In this document: positions 62,905 to 64,000 of the stretch, in pieces | Layout of the letters: every line of letters starts with the position of its first letter | Position numbering within the stretch: position 1 is the first letter of the stretch | NCBI RefSeq assembly: GCF_032854445.1 | Contig: NC_088307.1 | Location: forward strand, 26,114,046-26,178,045 | Reading direction: 5' to 3' | Length of the DNA: 64,000 bases | Origin: Liolophura sinensis | Taxonomy: Eukaryota > Mollusca > Polyplacophora > Chitonida > Chitonidae | The notes under the pieces: model-generated | What the model saw: the letters and a program-made list of their open reading frames with translations, nothing else | Told to the model about the DNA's origin: nothing | Databases searched by the model: none | Made by a program: the position numbers and the translations under genes

Positions 62905-64000
62905 GTAAGGGGTGCCCAGCGTGTGGGAATGAAGGGTTGTGTCAGGTCTGCAAGGGTCACACAGAGGCTGTTAAGGACTGTGCTTTTCTCGCCCACAGGG
63001 ATTGCAAGTTACTAGTGACCAGCTTCCGAGACTGCAGTGTGAGAATCTGGGGTCACAGTACTAAGGGTAAGGGGTGCCCAAACGGGTGGGAATGAAGGTT
63101 GTGTCAGTCTGCAGGACAGAGGCTGTTAAGGGCTTTCCTTTTCTCCCCCACAGAGATGACAAATTACTAGTGACCATCTCCCGGGACTGGAGTGTGACAA
63201 TCTGGGATCACAGTACCAAGGGTGAGGATGTCCGTGGGCTGGGGTTGTGTCAGTGGACGGGGGTCACAAACAGGTTGTTGAGGGCTGTGCTTTTCTCCCG
63301 CAACAGGGATGTCAAGTTATTAGTGACCAGCTCATGGGACTGGAGTGTGACAATCTGGGATTGCAGTAGTAAGGGTATTAAGAGTGCCCATAGAGTGAGC
63401 ATGGGGTTTGTGTGAGTGTACAGAACTCACACAGATGATGTTGTGGGCTATGCCTTTCTCCCCCCACAGGATGTCAAGTTATTAGTGACCATCTCATGGG
63501 ACTGGAGTGTGACAATCTGGATTGCAGTAGTAAGGGTATTAAGAGTGCCCATGGAGTGGGCATGGGGTTTGTGTGAGGGTACAGAACTCACACACATGAT
63601 GTTGTGGGCTATGCCTTTCTCCCCCACAGGGATGTCAAGTTATTAGTGACCAGCTCATGGGACCTGGAGTGTGACAATCTGGGACTGCAGTAGTAAGGGT
63701 ATTAAGAGTGCCCATGTAGTGGGCATGGGGTTTGTGTGAGGGTACAGAACTCACACCACATGATGTTGTGGGCTATGCCTTTCTCCCCCACAAGGATGTC
63801 AAGTTATTAGTGACCAGCTCATGGGACTGGAGTGTGACAGTCTGGGACTGCAGTAGTAAGGGTATTAAGAGTGCCTATGGAGTGGGCATGAGGTTTGTGT
63901 GAGGGTACAGAACTCACACAGATGATGTTGTGGGCTATGCCTTTCTCCCCACAGGGATGTCAAGTTATTAGTGACCAGGCTCATGGGACTGGAGTGTGAC
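62790..64000 (+). repeat. Tandem array of a WD40-coding exon-intron unit, about 160 bp
   Basis: Eight units; the equivalent ggat(g) points lie near 62837, 62998, 63153, 63306, 63468, 63629, 63793 and 63954, giving periods of 153 to 164 bp. Each unit has a Gly-His-Thr-type start, tttctcccccacag, the WD blade (agctc, gggactg, agtgtgac or agtgtgag, atctggga) and an aagggta run. Units 5 to 8 are more alike than units 1 to 4. The array continues past the window. Confidence 0.93.

Noticed and set aside
63074-63646. A continuing multi-blade WD40 protein through units 3 to 6
   Set aside because: Unit lengths of 153 to 164 bp shift the frame and stops occur at 63095 and 63415, so a single continuous read-through protein is not supported.

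Overview
This window is nuclear DNA from an animal. Genes are split by GT-AG introns, and non-coding DNA is AT-rich and packed with tRNA-derived SINEs, MITE-like elements and minisatellites. The SINE types and the protein sequences suggest a marine lophotrochozoan, probably a mollusc. The species cannot be fixed from the sequence alone, and a brachiopod or other relative is not excluded.

The left three quarters hold three head-to-tail paralogues on the minus strand. All encode 12-TM major facilitator transporters of the Spinster (Spns)-like type. In transcription order they are gene D (48695 to 39859, 492 aa), gene C (32915 to 24454, 623 aa) and gene B (20406 to 1829, 516 aa). Each has eight coding exons with identical intron phases, and exons 3, 5, 6 and 7 are 163, 197, 85 and 186 nt in all three. 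No frameshift or stop breaks any of them. All three carry an unusual first external loop with four cysteines and three N-glycosylation sequons in matching positions. Gene C is the most diverged: it has about 130 extra residues in the central loop, altered MFS signature motifs and one GC-AG intron.

The right end (from 55129, plus strand) holds a WDR31-like WD40-repeat gene, in divergent orientation to gene D. Eight coding exons are visible. The last lies in a tandem array of about 160-bp units (62751 to the window edge) made of the WD40-coding exon plus adjoining intron. The array spoils the reading frame after the second unit, so the true 3' end is unresolved or outside the window.

The rest is repeats: a 17-bp satellite at the left edge, 42-bp, 48-bp, 28-bp, 21-bp and 36-bp minisatellites, long TA tracts, two MITE-like families, and at least four short interspersed families. 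Several SINEs keep clear target-site duplications, including one nested insertion. Almost all longer ORFs outside the four genes are read-through of these tandem repeats and are not annotated as genes.
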